Below, in pieces: positions 43,795 to 53,181 of a stretch of 64,000 bases of DNA. The position numbers were made by a program, and so were the translations under genes. The stretch is from Planobispora longispora (GTDB lineage: Bacteria; Actinomycetota; Actinomycetes; Streptosporangiales; Streptosporangiaceae), in contig NZ_BOOH01000035.1 in assembly GCF_016863135.1 (NCBI RefSeq), forward strand, positions 1 to 64,000, written 5' to 3'. The first letter of the stretch is position 1. Each line of letters begins with the position of its first letter. A model generated the notes under the pieces. The model was not told the origin of the DNA. It did no database searches and worked only from the letters and a program-made list of their open reading frames with translations.

Positions 43795-45947
43795 CAGGCG
43801 ACACCCGCCTCCAGGTCGATTTCGTATCCGTCCCGGTAAGCGATCTTGTAGGCCCGCTCCCCCAGCGCCCGGCGGTTCCGCCGCTCGCACGCCTCGCGGG
43901 CGGCGACCCACTCGGGGATGCCGGCCTGCGGCCGGCCCAGGGTTTCCCAGAGCCGCTGGGCCAGGCCGAGCAGCCGGGCCGCCGATTCGGCCCGGCCGAC
44001 CTCGGCGCACGCCAGCACGTCCAGGGCCGTCGCGACGCCGACACGGTCGCGCAGCCGGTGCTTGGTCCTCAGCGACGCCCGGGCGTAGGCGCCGGCGGCG
44101 GCGGGCCGGTCCCGCATCAGCTCGACCCGGGCGAGCAGGATCTCGCTGTAGGCGCGCGCCCAGTGCTCACCGTGCCGCTCACAGGCCGCGCGCACCCGCC
44201 GCAGCACGGTGACGGCCTCGTCGGCGCGGCCGACGCCGGTCAGCATGATGGCTTGGGCCTGCCAGGCCGAGATCGGAGGGAAGCTCAGCTCGTCCTCCCT
44301 CCAGGCGATCTCGGTGACGCGATGGCCGTAGGCGGCCATGGCCCGGTCCGGGTCGCCCAGCGCCGCCGCGGACATGGCCGCCATCAGGCCGTACTCCCGC
44401 AGGCGGACGTCGCCGAGCTTCTCGGCCGCGGCGATGGCTTCGGCGCCACGGACCTGAGCGCCCTCGCCGTCGCCCAGCATCACCAGAACCATGCCGCAGG
44501 CCCACAGGGCCTGGGCGCGCTGCGGGCTGGGCGCGGTGTCGGCGGCCAGCACCCGCTCCAGGTAGTACTGTCCCTCCTTGGGGAACCCGCAGCAGACCCA
44601 GAGAAACCACAGGTTCCCGGCCAGCTCCAGCGCGTGGCGCCCCTCCGGTTCGGCCAGGGCGAACTCCAGGGCGGCGCGCAGATTGTCCAGCTCGGCGCTG
44701 GCCCGGTCGTACCAGGCGTATTGATCGGCGCCCATCCAGGCGGCGGAGCCCCGGCTCGCCAGGGCGCGGTAGTGGTCGCGGTGCCGGCGGCGCAGTTCCT
44801 CCTGCTCGCCCAGGTGGTGCAGGTAGAACGCGCCGAACTCACGGACGGTGTCCAGCATCCGGTAGCGCTCCCCGTCGCCGACGGGCGCCCAGGTCAGGAT
44901 GGACTTGTCGGCCAAGGAGGCCAGCAGGGCCGGGATCCGCCCGGCGGGCAGCCGCTCGTCGGCGCACACCGCCTGGGCCGCCTCGGGGGTGAGGCCACCG
45001 GCGAAGACCGAGGCCCGGGCCCACAGCAGCCGCTCGGCCGGGCTGCACCACTGGTGGCTCCAGCCGATCGCGGTGCGCAGCCCCCGGTGCCAGGGCGGAT
45101 CGGCGGCGTAGACGGCCGCCTCGGTCTCCAGCGCGGCGAAGCGGTCCTCCAGGCGGGCGGCCAGCTGCTCCAGGGACCACTCGCCCAGCCGCGCGGCGGC
45201 CAACTCGATGGCCAGCGGCAGCCCTTCCAGCTTCCGGCAGATGCGCACCACGGTCCGCCGGTTGTGCTCGGTGAGGGCGAACCCGGGCACGCTCTCGGCG
45301 GCCCGGACGGCCAGCAGCGCCACCGCGTCGCCGTCCGCGGAATCGCCGTCCTGGGGTACGGCACCCGCCACCGCGCCCCCCGCCCCCCCGCCTCCGGGCA
45401 CGATCCAGGCGCCCGCGAACGGGGACCCGGCCTGATCCGTCCCGTCGCCGGCGACGGGCAACGGCTCCAGCGCCAGGACCTCCTCCGACGGGGTCTCCAG
45501 CACCCGGCGGCTGGTGGCCAGGATGCGCAGATCCGGCGCGGCGGCCAGCAGATATTCGGCGACCGGCGCGCACGCCTCGGTCAGATGCTCGCAGGTGTCC
45601 AGCACCAGCAGCAGCTCCCGGCCGGCCAGATAGCCGGCCACCACCTCCAGCATCGGCTCGGTGGTCTGGTTGACCAGCCACAGCGCCTCGCCGATGGCGT
45701 ACGGCAGCGAGGTGCCCAGCTCCAGCGGCGACAGCGTCACCAGCCACGCGCCGTCGGCGAAGCCCGGCGCCAGCTCGGCGGCGGCGCGCAGCGCCAGGCG
45801 GGTCTTGCCCACCCCGCCCGGCCCGGTCACCGTCACCAGCCGGGAGCGCTCGCACAGCCGTCGCAGGTCGGCCAGCTCCGCCTGCCGGCCGATCAGCGAG
45901 GTGGTCTCGGCGGGCAGGTTGCCCGCGTTCCTCCGGCTCGCAATCAT
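43770..45947 (-). CDS. STAND/NB-ARC-type ATPase with helical repeat domain, no HTH
   Basis: 725 residues. Walker A is GPGGVGKT (residues 42-49) and the Walker B-like motif is LLLVLDTCEHL, where most relatives have DNCEHL. Winged-helix and long TPR-like helical repeats follow. Close relatives in actinobacteria usually start with an OmpR-type or end with a LuxR-type DNA-binding domain. This protein has neither: it ends YEIDLEAGVAWALGDADG where a LuxR domain would normally follow. It may act through protein contacts, or be truncated by the repeat events at its 3' end. A Gly/Ala-rich loop lies at residues 180-205. ATG at 45947 has AGGTGA upstream. Confidence 0.8.
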   Translation of the reverse strand: MIASRRNAGNLPAETTSLIGRQAELADLRRLCERSRLVTVTGPGGVGKTRLALRAAAELAPGFADGAWLVTLSPLELGTSLPYAIGEALWLVNQTTEPMLEVVAGYLAGRELLLVLDTCEHLTEACAPVAEYLLAAAPDLRILATSRRVLETPSEEVLALEPLPVAGDGTDQAGSPFAGAWIVPGGGGAGGAVAGAVPQDGDSADGDAVALLAVRAAESVPGFALTEHNRRTVVRICRKLEGLPLAIELAAARLGEWSLEQLAARLEDRFAALETEAAVYAADPPWHRGLRTAIGWSHQWCSPAERLLWARASVFAGGLTPEAAQAVCADERLPAGRIPALLASLADKSILTWAPVGDGERYRMLDTVREFGAFYLHHLGEQEELRRRHRDHYRALASRGSAAWMGADQYAWYDRASAELDNLRAALEFALAEPEGRHALELAGNLWFLWVCCGFPKEGQYYLERVLAADTAPSPQRAQALWACGMVLVMLGDGEGAQVRGAEAIAAAEKLGDVRLREYGLMAAMSAAALGDPDRAMAAYGHRVTEIAWREDELSFPPISAWQAQAIMLTGVGRADEAVTVLRRVRAACERHGEHWARAYSEILLARVELMRDRPAAAGAYARASLRTKHRLRDRVGVATALDVLACAEVGRAESAARLLGLAQRLWETLGRPQAGIPEWVAAREACERRNRRALGERAYKIAYRDGYEIDLEAGVAWALGDADG

Positions 45948-46212
45948 GAGCGTCACCTGCCCGGTTGTGATCCGCCGTCGCTGTGGAGACGGCGACCCGC
46001 CCGAGCCACGGCAGAACGTGCCAGTCACATCCATCACGGCGGCCCCGCACCCGGGCAGGGGAGGGTCCGCCGTACCGGCGCACTCGTTGCCACATCCAGA
46101 TTGCCTCCTGCCGTGGATGATCGCCAGCGCGACGGCGTTCCCGCCCGGGATCGGCGTCCGGCGGCGGGCGCGCATGCCGGGCCATCAGGGCTCGGAGGTC
46201 AGGGCTCGGAGG

Positions 46213-47202
46213 TCAGGGCGAGGGCCTCGCCGTGGAGGCGCGCACGACCAGCTCCGGCTCGAAGAGCAGCTCGTCGGCCGGGACCACCGCCTTGTCGATC
46301 AGGGCCATCAGCAGGTCCACCGCCGCCCGCCCCATGGCGTCGATCGGCTGGCGCACCGTGGTCAGCGGCGGCTCGGTGCAGTTCATCAGGGCCGAGTCGT
46401 CGTAGCCGATGACCGACACGTCGCCGGGGACCGAGAGCCCCGACCGGCGGGCCGCCCGGACCGCGCCGAGCGCGAGCAGGTCGCTGGCGCACACGACGCC
46501 GGTGATCCCGCTCCGCAGCAGCCTGGTCGTGGCCGCGTGCCCCCCTTCGAGGGAGAACATCGTGTGCTCGACGAGCCCCGGATCGCCGCCCGAGGCGATG
46601 AACGTCTCCAGCTTGCGGCGGGAGGGCATGTGGTCCTTCGGGCCGAGCACCATGCCGATGCGCTCGTGGCCCAGCGCCTTCAGGTGCCCGATCGCCATCT
46701 CCGCGGCCACCACGTCGTCGCAGGAGACCTGGGGGAAGCCCAGGTGCTCGACCGCCGCGTTGACCAGCACCGCGGGGAGCTTGCGCTCCCGGAGCAGCTC
46801 GTAGTGCTCGTGGGAGGCGTCGGCCTGGGCGTACAGGCCGCCGGCGAAGACGACGCCCGACACCTGCTGCTGCAGGAGCAGGTCCACGTAGTCGGCCTCG
46901 GAGACCCCGCCCACGGTGCGGGTGCACAGCACCGAGGTGAAACCCTGCTGGGCCAGCGCGCCCCCGACGACCTCCGCGAAGGCCGGGAAGATCGGGTTCT
47001 GCAGCTCGGGGAGGACCAGGCCGACCAGCCGCGCCCGGTCGCCGCGCAGCTGGGTGGGACGCTCGTAGCCGAGCACGTCGAGAGCTGTCAGCACGGCCTC
47101 GCGGGTCGCCTCGGACACGCCGGGCTTCCCGTTGAGCACGCGGCTGACCGTCGCCTCGCTCACCCCGACCTTCTTGGCCACCTCTGCAAGTCGTCGTGTC
47201 AT
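46213..47202 (-). CDS. LacI family transcriptional regulator
   Basis: 329 residues. The N-terminal LacI helix-turn-helix RLAEVAKKVGVSEATVSRVLNG (residues 4-25) and hinge are followed by a periplasmic-binding-protein-like sugar-sensing domain (VGLVLPELQNPIFPAFAEVV, and GYDDSALMNCTEPPLTTVRQP near the C-terminus). It is a sugar-responsive repressor. Candidate targets are the alpha-glucoside operon downstream and its own promoter, which contains TTGC/GCAA dyads at 47225-47250. ATG at 47202. Confidence 0.94.
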   Translation of the reverse strand: MTRRLAEVAKKVGVSEATVSRVLNGKPGVSEATREAVLTALDVLGYERPTQLRGDRARLVGLVLPELQNPIFPAFAEVVGGALAQQGFTSVLCTRTVGGVSEADYVDLLLQQQVSGVVFAGGLYAQADASHEHYELLRERKLPAVLVNAAVEHLGFPQVSCDDVVAAEMAIGHLKALGHERIGMVLGPKDHMPSRRKLETFIASGGDPGLVEHTMFSLEGGHAATTRLLRSGITGVVCASDLLALGAVRAARRSGLSVPGDVSVIGYDDSALMNCTEPPLTTVRQPIDAMGRAAVDLLMALIDKAVVPADELLFEPELVVRASTARPSP

Positions 47203-47224
47203 GCCGCAAACTATACGACAATCA

Positions 47225-47250
47225 GCGCAACTGCTTGCAATGGCTTGCGC
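47225..47250 (-). promoter_or_regulatory. Composite dyad upstream of the LacI gene
   Basis: GCGCAA (47225-47230), a central TTGCAA (47235-47240) and TTGCGC (47245-47250) are arranged symmetrically about one axis, with 4-base gaps. GCTTGC also repeats at a 10-base period (47233 and 47243). The site lies 23 bases upstream of the LacI gene start and fits autoregulation. It also faces the decayed GH87-like gene to the right, whose upstream region (47251-47494) otherwise shows only unassigned sequence. Confidence 0.5.
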
Positions 47251-47494
47251 TCACCGAACGTCACCTGGTTGCACAGCGTGAAACAGATTTTCCACGCTTC
47301 TCCAACTCCACAGCCAGAGACGACGCGCCCACCTCTCCGATCTCGTCGCACGACGATACTTGCGAAATTCAGTTGGAATATTGCTGGTGACTGTCCGGTA
47401 TCTTACGGTCTGGCCAACTTCGCTTACCGTGCGGTCGAGACCGTTTGAGTCCCGAGTCGTGCCCCGTCGTTCCACGAACGAGACAGAGGAACGG

Positions 47495-48174
47495 ATGAGA
47501 CCCCCCCACACAGCCCTCTCACGGTTGGTCGCGGCCGTCACCGCGATCGCCTTCAACGCCGTCACCACCCGGTACCTGCGGCGGCGGGATCTCCGCCACG
47601 CTCAACGTCTACGTCGACGGCGCCTTCCACAAGGCGATCAACCTGACCTCGCGATACGCCTGGCTGTACGGCAACGAGACGAACCCCGGCGACTCCCCCG
47701 GTTCGGGCGGGCCGCGTCACATCTACGACGAGGCCAACATGACGCTCGACACGACCGTCCCGGCCGGGAGCAAGATCAGACTGCAGAAGGACGCCGCCAA
47801 CACCACCGCCTACCCCATCGACGGGGATCTGGGCGTTCTCCGCCTCGAAGGTCTTCCAGGGCATCCGGGTCAGCAACGTGGACATCGTCGACCCGACGTA
47901 CCACGGCATCATGTTCCAGACCAACTACGTGGGAGGACAGCCGCAGAACCCGGTCAAGGACACGGTGTTCACCAACGTCTCGATCACCGGCGCCCGCAGG
48001 AGCGGTGACGCCTACGACGCCAAGTCCGGCTTCGGCATCTGGGTCAACGAGATGCCCGAGGCCGGCCAGGGCCCGGCGGTGGACTCGGCCGTCTTCGACA
48101 ACCTCCGGATGAGCGGCAACCACGAGAACATCCGGAACACGACGTCCACCTTCACCGTCACCGTCAACCCGTGA
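47495..48174 (+). pseudogene. Internally deleted, frame-broken GH87-like (mycodextranase/alpha-1,3-glucanase) gene
   Basis: ATG at 47495 follows AGAGGAAC and opens a signal-peptide-like stretch (LVAAVTAIAFNAV). The frame then breaks. In another frame, from about 47583, the sequence encodes ISATLNVYVDGAFHKAINL, then WLYGNETNPGDSP and RHIYDEANMTLD. That frame breaks near 47822, and a third frame carries a beta-helix end (VFQGIRVSNVDIVDPTYHGI, SGFGIWVNEMPEAG) to a TGA at 48172. The pieces resemble the start and end of secreted GH87-type glucanases, with the central catalytic part missing. Family assignment is from recognition of these segments. The gene cannot make a working enzyme. Confidence 0.7.
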
Positions 48175-48268
48175 TCGCCGCCGCTTCCTGATCCCGCCGC
48201 CCGCGGGACCGGCCGGCCCGGCCGGGGAGGAGACCCCTCCCCGGACTTCCGGCCCGGGGAGCCCCCGG

Positions 48269-48628
48269 TCAGCCGGTTCCGCCGGAGGCGGTCCCCGCCT
48301 CGAAGGACTGCACGATCCGCTTGGGAGCGCTCATCCGCCACGCCTCCGTGACCAGCTCGCGCAGCTCGTCGGCGGCCAGCTCCGCCGTCCGCACCAGCAC
48401 GTACGGGTAGTTCTCGTAGTGCGGGGTGACGACGAAGACCTCGGGACGCTCCCCGGCCAGGGCCTCGCGTTCCTCGCGGGAGACCTTGACCACCGTGAAC
48501 TCGGGGTCCTCGTAGTGGCGTAGGAACATCCTGCCGCGGACCTTCAGGGAAGGCGTTCCCCAGGAGACCGACTCCTCGACCTCGGGCAGTTCCAGGGCGA
48601 TGTCGCGCACACGATCGAAATCGGGCAT
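48269..48628 (-). CDS. MmcQ/YjbR family protein
   Basis: 119 residues, a single small alpha/beta domain with the family pattern ELPEVEESVSWGTPSLKVRGRMFLR and VTPHYENYPYVLVR. YjbR proteins have a double-wing DNA-binding-like fold, but no defined role. ATG at 48628. It is isolated between the GH87 remnant and the divergent FMN reductase gene. Confidence 0.9.
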   Translation of the reverse strand: MPDFDRVRDIALELPEVEESVSWGTPSLKVRGRMFLRHYEDPEFTVVKVSREEREALAGERPEVFVVTPHYENYPYVLVRTAELAADELRELVTEAWRMSAPKRIVQSFEAGTASGGTG

Positions 48629-48830
48629 GCCTCATGATCCCATGGATTGCCACCCCGGCGGACACATCACAGATTTACCTCCCGTAGCGGGCGGTGTCAT
48701 GGGAAACGATCCCGGCGGGTCCCGCCTCTTCCGACCTTTGCCGTCCCATGGGCTGTTCCTTCGCGCGAGCCCGTTACTCGTGTTACTTGCGGGGCAGGAC
48801 GGCCCCAATGGCACGCGGATGGGTGGGTGG

Positions 48831-49658
48831 ATGAGGATCGTGGGCATCGCGGGCGTCCTGCGCCCGCAGGCGTACGTGCGCCGGTTGCTGGACGCCGCGG
48901 CGCTGGAACTGCCGGGATCTCCGGCCCTTTCGAGGGTCACGGGGCTGCCGGGCCGCTCGGAGCCCCCGGAGGCGGGTCCCCCTCGTTTCGAGGTCTGGGA
49001 GGGCCTGGACCGGATCCCCTCCGCCCGCACCGGCCCGATCCCCGCGGAGGCGGACGAGTTCTGCCGCGTGCTGTCCGCGGCCGACGGCATGGTGATCACC
49101 GTGCCCGGATACAACCTCCTCCCGGAGCAGCTGGGACACGCGCTGGACTGGGCGGCGTCGCCGCTGGCGGGCGGCGCCCTGGTCGGCAAGCCCGTCGCCG
49201 TGATCACCTCCTGCGTGAGCCCGCACGAGGCGATCTGGGCGCAGACGGAGCTGCACCGGCTGCTCGGGGCGGGCGGCGCCGTCGTGTACGGCGTCGACCT
49301 GACCGTGCTGCCGGGAACGCGGCAGTTCAACGTCATCGGCAGGCTCGCCGATCCGGTGGCCCGCGACCGGATCCGCACGGCGCTGCGCGCGGTGTGCGCG
49401 ACCGCCCGTGAGGACCTGGCCGCCAAGGCCGCCCTGCACACCGCCGGCCTCCCCTCTCCCGGGAACCCGGCGCCGGGACTGGTCGCGAATCCGGTGCCGA
49501 GCCCGCTGTCCGGGGAGGTGCCGGGGCTCCCCCATCCGCAACCGGCGCATGCCGTACGGCGGGAGCCCGATGTTCTCCCGAAGAGAGGTCACCGCAGGCT
49601 CCGCTCCGACGAGCTGCTCGACCCCGTTGACGTCGCCGCGGGCGACCTCCTCGGGTAG
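48831..49658 (+). CDS. NADPH-dependent FMN reductase-like protein with anomalous C-terminal tail
   Basis: 275 residues. Residues 1-190 form a flavodoxin-like FMN reductase domain (MRIVGIAGVLRP at the start, MVITVPGYNLLPEQLGHALDW and VGKPVAVITS in the core). From about residue 200 the tail is Pro/Arg-rich with no family match. It is the antisense reading of a GH13 C-terminal remnant on the minus strand (49530-49745). The original stop seems to have been lost and replaced by one inside the remnant. ATG at 48831 is preferred because GGGTGGGTGG lies just before it. Loop residues 42-55 are also Pro/Gly-rich. Confidence 0.75.
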   Translation: MRIVGIAGVLRPQAYVRRLLDAAALELPGSPALSRVTGLPGRSEPPEAGPPRFEVWEGLDRIPSARTGPIPAEADEFCRVLSAADGMVITVPGYNLLPEQLGHALDWAASPLAGGALVGKPVAVITSCVSPHEAIWAQTELHRLLGAGGAVVYGVDLTVLPGTRQFNVIGRLADPVARDRIRTALRAVCATAREDLAAKAALHTAGLPSPGNPAPGLVANPVPSPLSGEVPGLPHPQPAHAVRREPDVLPKRGHRRLRSDELLDPVDVAAGDLLG

Positions 49659-49745
49659 CCGGATCCGGCAGGGCGTCTCGGCGAGGTTGTGCGGGACGAC
49701 CAGCCGGGACTCCCGCCAGGCGTAGAAGAGGGCCGGGACGCCCGG
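49530..49745 (-). pseudogene. C-terminal remnant of a GH13 family gene
   Basis: On the minus strand, one frame reads PALFYAWRESRLVVPHNLAE, then TPCRIRLPEEVARGDVNGVE, and ends LPPYGMRRLR. This matches the C-terminal beta-sandwich of GH13 enzymes such as trehalose synthase or alpha-amylase (LVLHNL... to LPPYGYRWLR). No catalytic part and no nearby start exist, and no stop follows the domain. The fragment overlaps the 3' end of the FMN reductase gene in antisense. Confidence 0.55.
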
Positions 49746-50115
49746 CTCGCCGGTGTCCGGCGGCGGCCCGGCCGCGGGGGCTCCGCGGCACGCGGCGGAC
49801 CGCCGTCCCGCCAAGGGGCCGCATCGCGGCGGCAAGGATTCCGCCCCGGCCGGGAAGGTCCTTCCCACGCCGTGGCCAAATCCATCCTCCCGCGTTCTCA
49901 TCCGGGCGTTTCGGTCCGTGCGCCGGCGGGGGGTTCCGGATGACATGACGGTGAGCCCCGGAGCCGGGAGGCCCGTCCGGAGCCCACCGCCGGAGCCGTC
50001 CGGAATCCGGCGACCGCGAGCTCCCGCCGGAGCCGTCCGGGACGCCCGCGGAACCCTCCGGGGCGGCGCGAGGCGCGGGCCGGCCCGCCGGGCATGGACA
50101 CGATCCGGGAGAGTG
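49746..50115. other. 370-base stretch without a gene
   Basis: No supported coding frame, hairpin terminator or strong promoter was found. A short repeat, CGCCGGAGCCGTCCGG, occurs twice near 49990 and 50027. The right end supplies the GGGAGAG ribosome site of the MMPL gene. Confidence 0.5.
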
Positions 50116-53100
50116 ATGTCCTCACTGCTCTACACGCTCGGGCGGACCTGCTTCCGCGCCGGGAAAGCGGTGATCATCGCATGGGTCGCGGTGCTCGCCG
50201 TCCTCGGCTCCGCCGCCGGCGCGCTCTCCACCGGCATGAGCAACTCCTTCGCCATCCCCGGCACCCCCGCGCAGAACGCCCTGGACACCCTGGCCAGGCG
50301 GTTCCCGCAGGCCGGCGGCGCCCAGGCGCAGATGGTCGTGGTGACCCCGGCCGGGGAGACGATCACCGACGCCCGGGTGCGGGCGCGGGTCGGGCAGGTC
50401 GTCGACGCGCTCGGAGACGTCGACGGGGTGGCCGCGGTGGTCGATCCGTACGGCGAGAACGTCACCGCGACGTTGTCGGGCGACGGCCGCGCGGCCCTGG
50501 TCACCGTCCAGCTCGACGTGGGCGGGGACGAGGTGACCGACGAACTGCGCTCCGCCCTGGTCGCGACCGCCGGCCCTCTCCGGGACGCGGGGGCCGCGGT
50601 GCGCTTCGGCGGCGCGGCCTTCGGCACCGCCCCGCCCCGGCTCGGCGCGACCGAGACGCTCGGCGTGGTGGTCGCGCTCGTCGTGCTCCTGGTCACCTTC
50701 GGCTCCCTGCTCGCCGCCGGGATGCCGCTGCTGATCGCGCTGGTGGCCGTGGGCGTCGCGATGTCGGTGGTGATGGCCGCGACCGCGTTCACCTCGGTGT
50801 CCTCCACCGTCCCGATGCTCGCCCTGATGCTCGGGCTGGCCGTCGGGATCGACTACGCCCTGTTCATCCTGTCCCGCCACCGCGACCAGCTCGCCGACGG
50901 CCTCGAACCGGAGGAGTCGGCCGCGCGGGCGGTCGCCACGGCCGGCTCGGCGGTCGTGTTCGCGGGCCTCACGGTGATCATCGCGCTGCTGGGCCTGGCC
51001 GTCGCGCGGATCCCCTTCCTGACCACGATGGGCCTGGCGGCGGCCGGCGCGGTGCTGGTCGCCGTGCTCGTCACCCTGACCCTCCTGCCCGCCCTGTTCG
51101 GCGTCTCGGGCGGCAGGCTCCGCCCCCGCCCGGCCGGCGGGTTCCGCGGGCTGCGGAGGCTAGGAGGGCTGCGGAGGCTGCGGGGGCGCGGCCCGGCCGG
51201 GGCCGGAGCCGGAGCCGGGGCCGCCGTGGCCGCGACCCCGGATCCGGCCGGAGAGGCGGAGGTTCCCCGGGAAGGCTCCCCGGGGCGGTCTCGCTTCGCC
51301 GAGCGCTGGGTGCGCGCCGTGACCCGGTGGCCGGTCCTCACCGTCCTGCTGGTGACCGTCTGCCTGGGCGTGGTGGCCGTCCCCGGCCTCGACCTGCGGC
51401 TGGCCCTGCCCGGCAACGGCTCCGCCCCGCCGGGCAGCACCCAGCGCCAGGCGTACGACCTGGTCGCCGAGCACTTCGGCGCCGGCTTCAACGGCCCCCT
51501 GCTCGTCACCGCCGACATCATCCGGACCACCGACCCGCTGGGCGTGGTCGACGGCATCGCCGACGAGCTGCGCGCGCTGCCCGGGGTCGCCGCCGTCACG
51601 ATGGCCACCCCCAACGCCTCCGCCGACACCGGGATCATCTCCCTGGTTCCGGAGAGCGGCCCGGAGGAGGCCGCCACCGAGGACCTGGTGGCCCGCATCC
51701 GCGGCATGAACGGGCACTTCCAGGACGAGTACGGGGTCGCGATCGCGGTGACCGGGCACACCGCGCTCACCATCGACGTCTCCGACCGGCTGGCCGGGGC
51801 GCTGCTCCCGTTCGGCGTCCTGGTGGTCGGTCTCTCCCTGATCCTGCTGGGCGCGGTCTTCCGCTCGGTCGCCGTCCCGGTCAAGGCGACCGTCGGGTAC
51901 CTGCTCTCGGTGGGGGCGTCGTTCGGCGTGGTGGCCGCGGTCTTCGAGTGGGGGTGGGCGGCGGAGGCGCTGGACGTCCCCCGCACCGGCCCGGTCATCA
52001 GCTTCATGCCGATCCTCCTGATGGGCGTGCTGTTCGGCCTGGCGATGGACTACGAGGTCTTCCTCGTCTCGCGGATGCGCGAGGAGTACGTGCACGGCGG
52101 GGACGCCCGGCGGGCCGTGACCGTCGGTTACGTCGCCGGGGCGCGCGTGGTGACCGCCGCCGCGCTGATCATGATCGCGGTCTTCGCGGCGTTCGTCCCG
52201 CACGGCGACGCGAACATCAAGCCGATCTCCCTGGCGCTCGCGGCGGGGGTGCTCATCGACGCCTTCGTGGTCCGCATGGTGTTCGTCCCCGCCGTCCTGG
52301 CCGTCCTCGGGCGCGCCGCCTGGTGGCTGCCGCCCTGGCTGGCCCGCGCGCTGCCGTCCTTCGACGTCGAGGGCGAGGGCCTGCGCCACCGGCTGCAGAT
52401 GGCCGGCTGGCCCGCGCCGGGCGCGGCCGGCGCGATCGACGCCGAGGGGCTCTGCCTCACCGGGCCCGAGGGGCCGGTGTTCACCGGCGTCCGCCTGACC
52501 GTGCCGCCCGGCGCCGTCCTGGCCGTGCACGGCCCGCCGGGCACCGGCAAGACCGCGCTGCTGCTCACCCTGGCCGGGCGCATGCCGTTCGACTCCGGGC
52601 TGCTCAAGGTCGCCGGGCACGTCCTGCCCGGCGAGGCCGGCGCGGTCCGGACCCGGGTGGCGCTCGCGGAGATGCCGGGCATCAACGACCTGGAGGAGTC
52701 GCTCAGCGTCGAGGAGCACGTCGCCGAGCGGCTCGCCCTGCTGTCCCTGCGTCCCTGGGTCTCCCGGGCGGCCGTCACCCGGGTCATGGATCTCATGGAC
52801 GCGGCGGTGACCGCCGCCACGGGGGCGCACGCCGTACTGGACCGCACCGGCCTGGTCGCCGACGTCACCCCGCTGGAGCGCAAGATCCTCGGGATCGCGC
52901 TCGCCCTGATCGGGTCGCCGTCGCTGGTCGTCGTCGACGACGTCGACTCCCTGCGCGCGCCGGCCGACCGGCGGGCCCTGTGGCGGGCGCTGGCCTGGCT
53001 CACCGACCGGTCCGGGACCGGCCGCCCGGACGGCCTCCCCGACGCCCGCGACGCGCTCCCGCCGGTGACCGCCGTGGCCAGCTGCCAGGACCCGGCCGAG

Positions 53101-53181
53101 GCGGCCGCCGCGATCCCTCCGGAGCGGCTGCTCCCGCTCGACATGACCACCGTCCACCCGCTCCCCGCGAGGGCCCGCTGA
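50116..53181 (+). CDS. MMPL/RND-type transporter fused to an ABC-like ATPase domain
   Basis: 1021 residues. Residues 1-740 form a MMPL exporter with two repeats of membrane segments. It has GIDYALFILSRHRDQL in the first half and AMDYEVFLVSRMREEY in the second, the paired proton-relay motifs of the family. From about residue 790 a nucleotide-binding domain follows, with Walker A GPPGTGKT (806-813) and Walker B SLVVVDDVD. The LSGGQ signature is replaced by TPLERKI, so it is not a standard ABC ATPase. Such proteins occur in actinobacteria next to YhgE/Pip proteins, as here: the stop overlaps the next ATG (TGATG). It probably exports a lipid or cell-envelope compound. Confidence 0.88.
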   Translation: MSSLLYTLGRTCFRAGKAVIIAWVAVLAVLGSAAGALSTGMSNSFAIPGTPAQNALDTLARRFPQAGGAQAQMVVVTPAGETITDARVRARVGQVVDALGDVDGVAAVVDPYGENVTATLSGDGRAALVTVQLDVGGDEVTDELRSALVATAGPLRDAGAAVRFGGAAFGTAPPRLGATETLGVVVALVVLLVTFGSLLAAGMPLLIALVAVGVAMSVVMAATAFTSVSSTVPMLALMLGLAVGIDYALFILSRHRDQLADGLEPEESAARAVATAGSAVVFAGLTVIIALLGLAVARIPFLTTMGLAAAGAVLVAVLVTLTLLPALFGVSGGRLRPRPAGGFRGLRRLGGLRRLRGRGPAGAGAGAGAAVAATPDPAGEAEVPREGSPGRSRFAERWVRAVTRWPVLTVLLVTVCLGVVAVPGLDLRLALPGNGSAPPGSTQRQAYDLVAEHFGAGFNGPLLVTADIIRTTDPLGVVDGIADELRALPGVAAVTMATPNASADTGIISLVPESGPEEAATEDLVARIRGMNGHFQDEYGVAIAVTGHTALTIDVSDRLAGALLPFGVLVVGLSLILLGAVFRSVAVPVKATVGYLLSVGASFGVVAAVFEWGWAAEALDVPRTGPVISFMPILLMGVLFGLAMDYEVFLVSRMREEYVHGGDARRAVTVGYVAGARVVTAAALIMIAVFAAFVPHGDANIKPISLALAAGVLIDAFVVRMVFVPAVLAVLGRAAWWLPPWLARALPSFDVEGEGLRHRLQMAGWPAPGAAGAIDAEGLCLTGPEGPVFTGVRLTVPPGAVLAVHGPPGTGKTALLLTLAGRMPFDSGLLKVAGHVLPGEAGAVRTRVALAEMPGINDLEESLSVEEHVAERLALLSLRPWVSRAAVTRVMDLMDAAVTAATGAHAVLDRTGLVADVTPLERKILGIALALIGSPSLVVVDDVDSLRAPADRRALWRALAWLTDRSGTGRPDGLPDARDALPPVTAVASCQDPAEAAAAIPPERLLPLDMTTVHPLPARAR

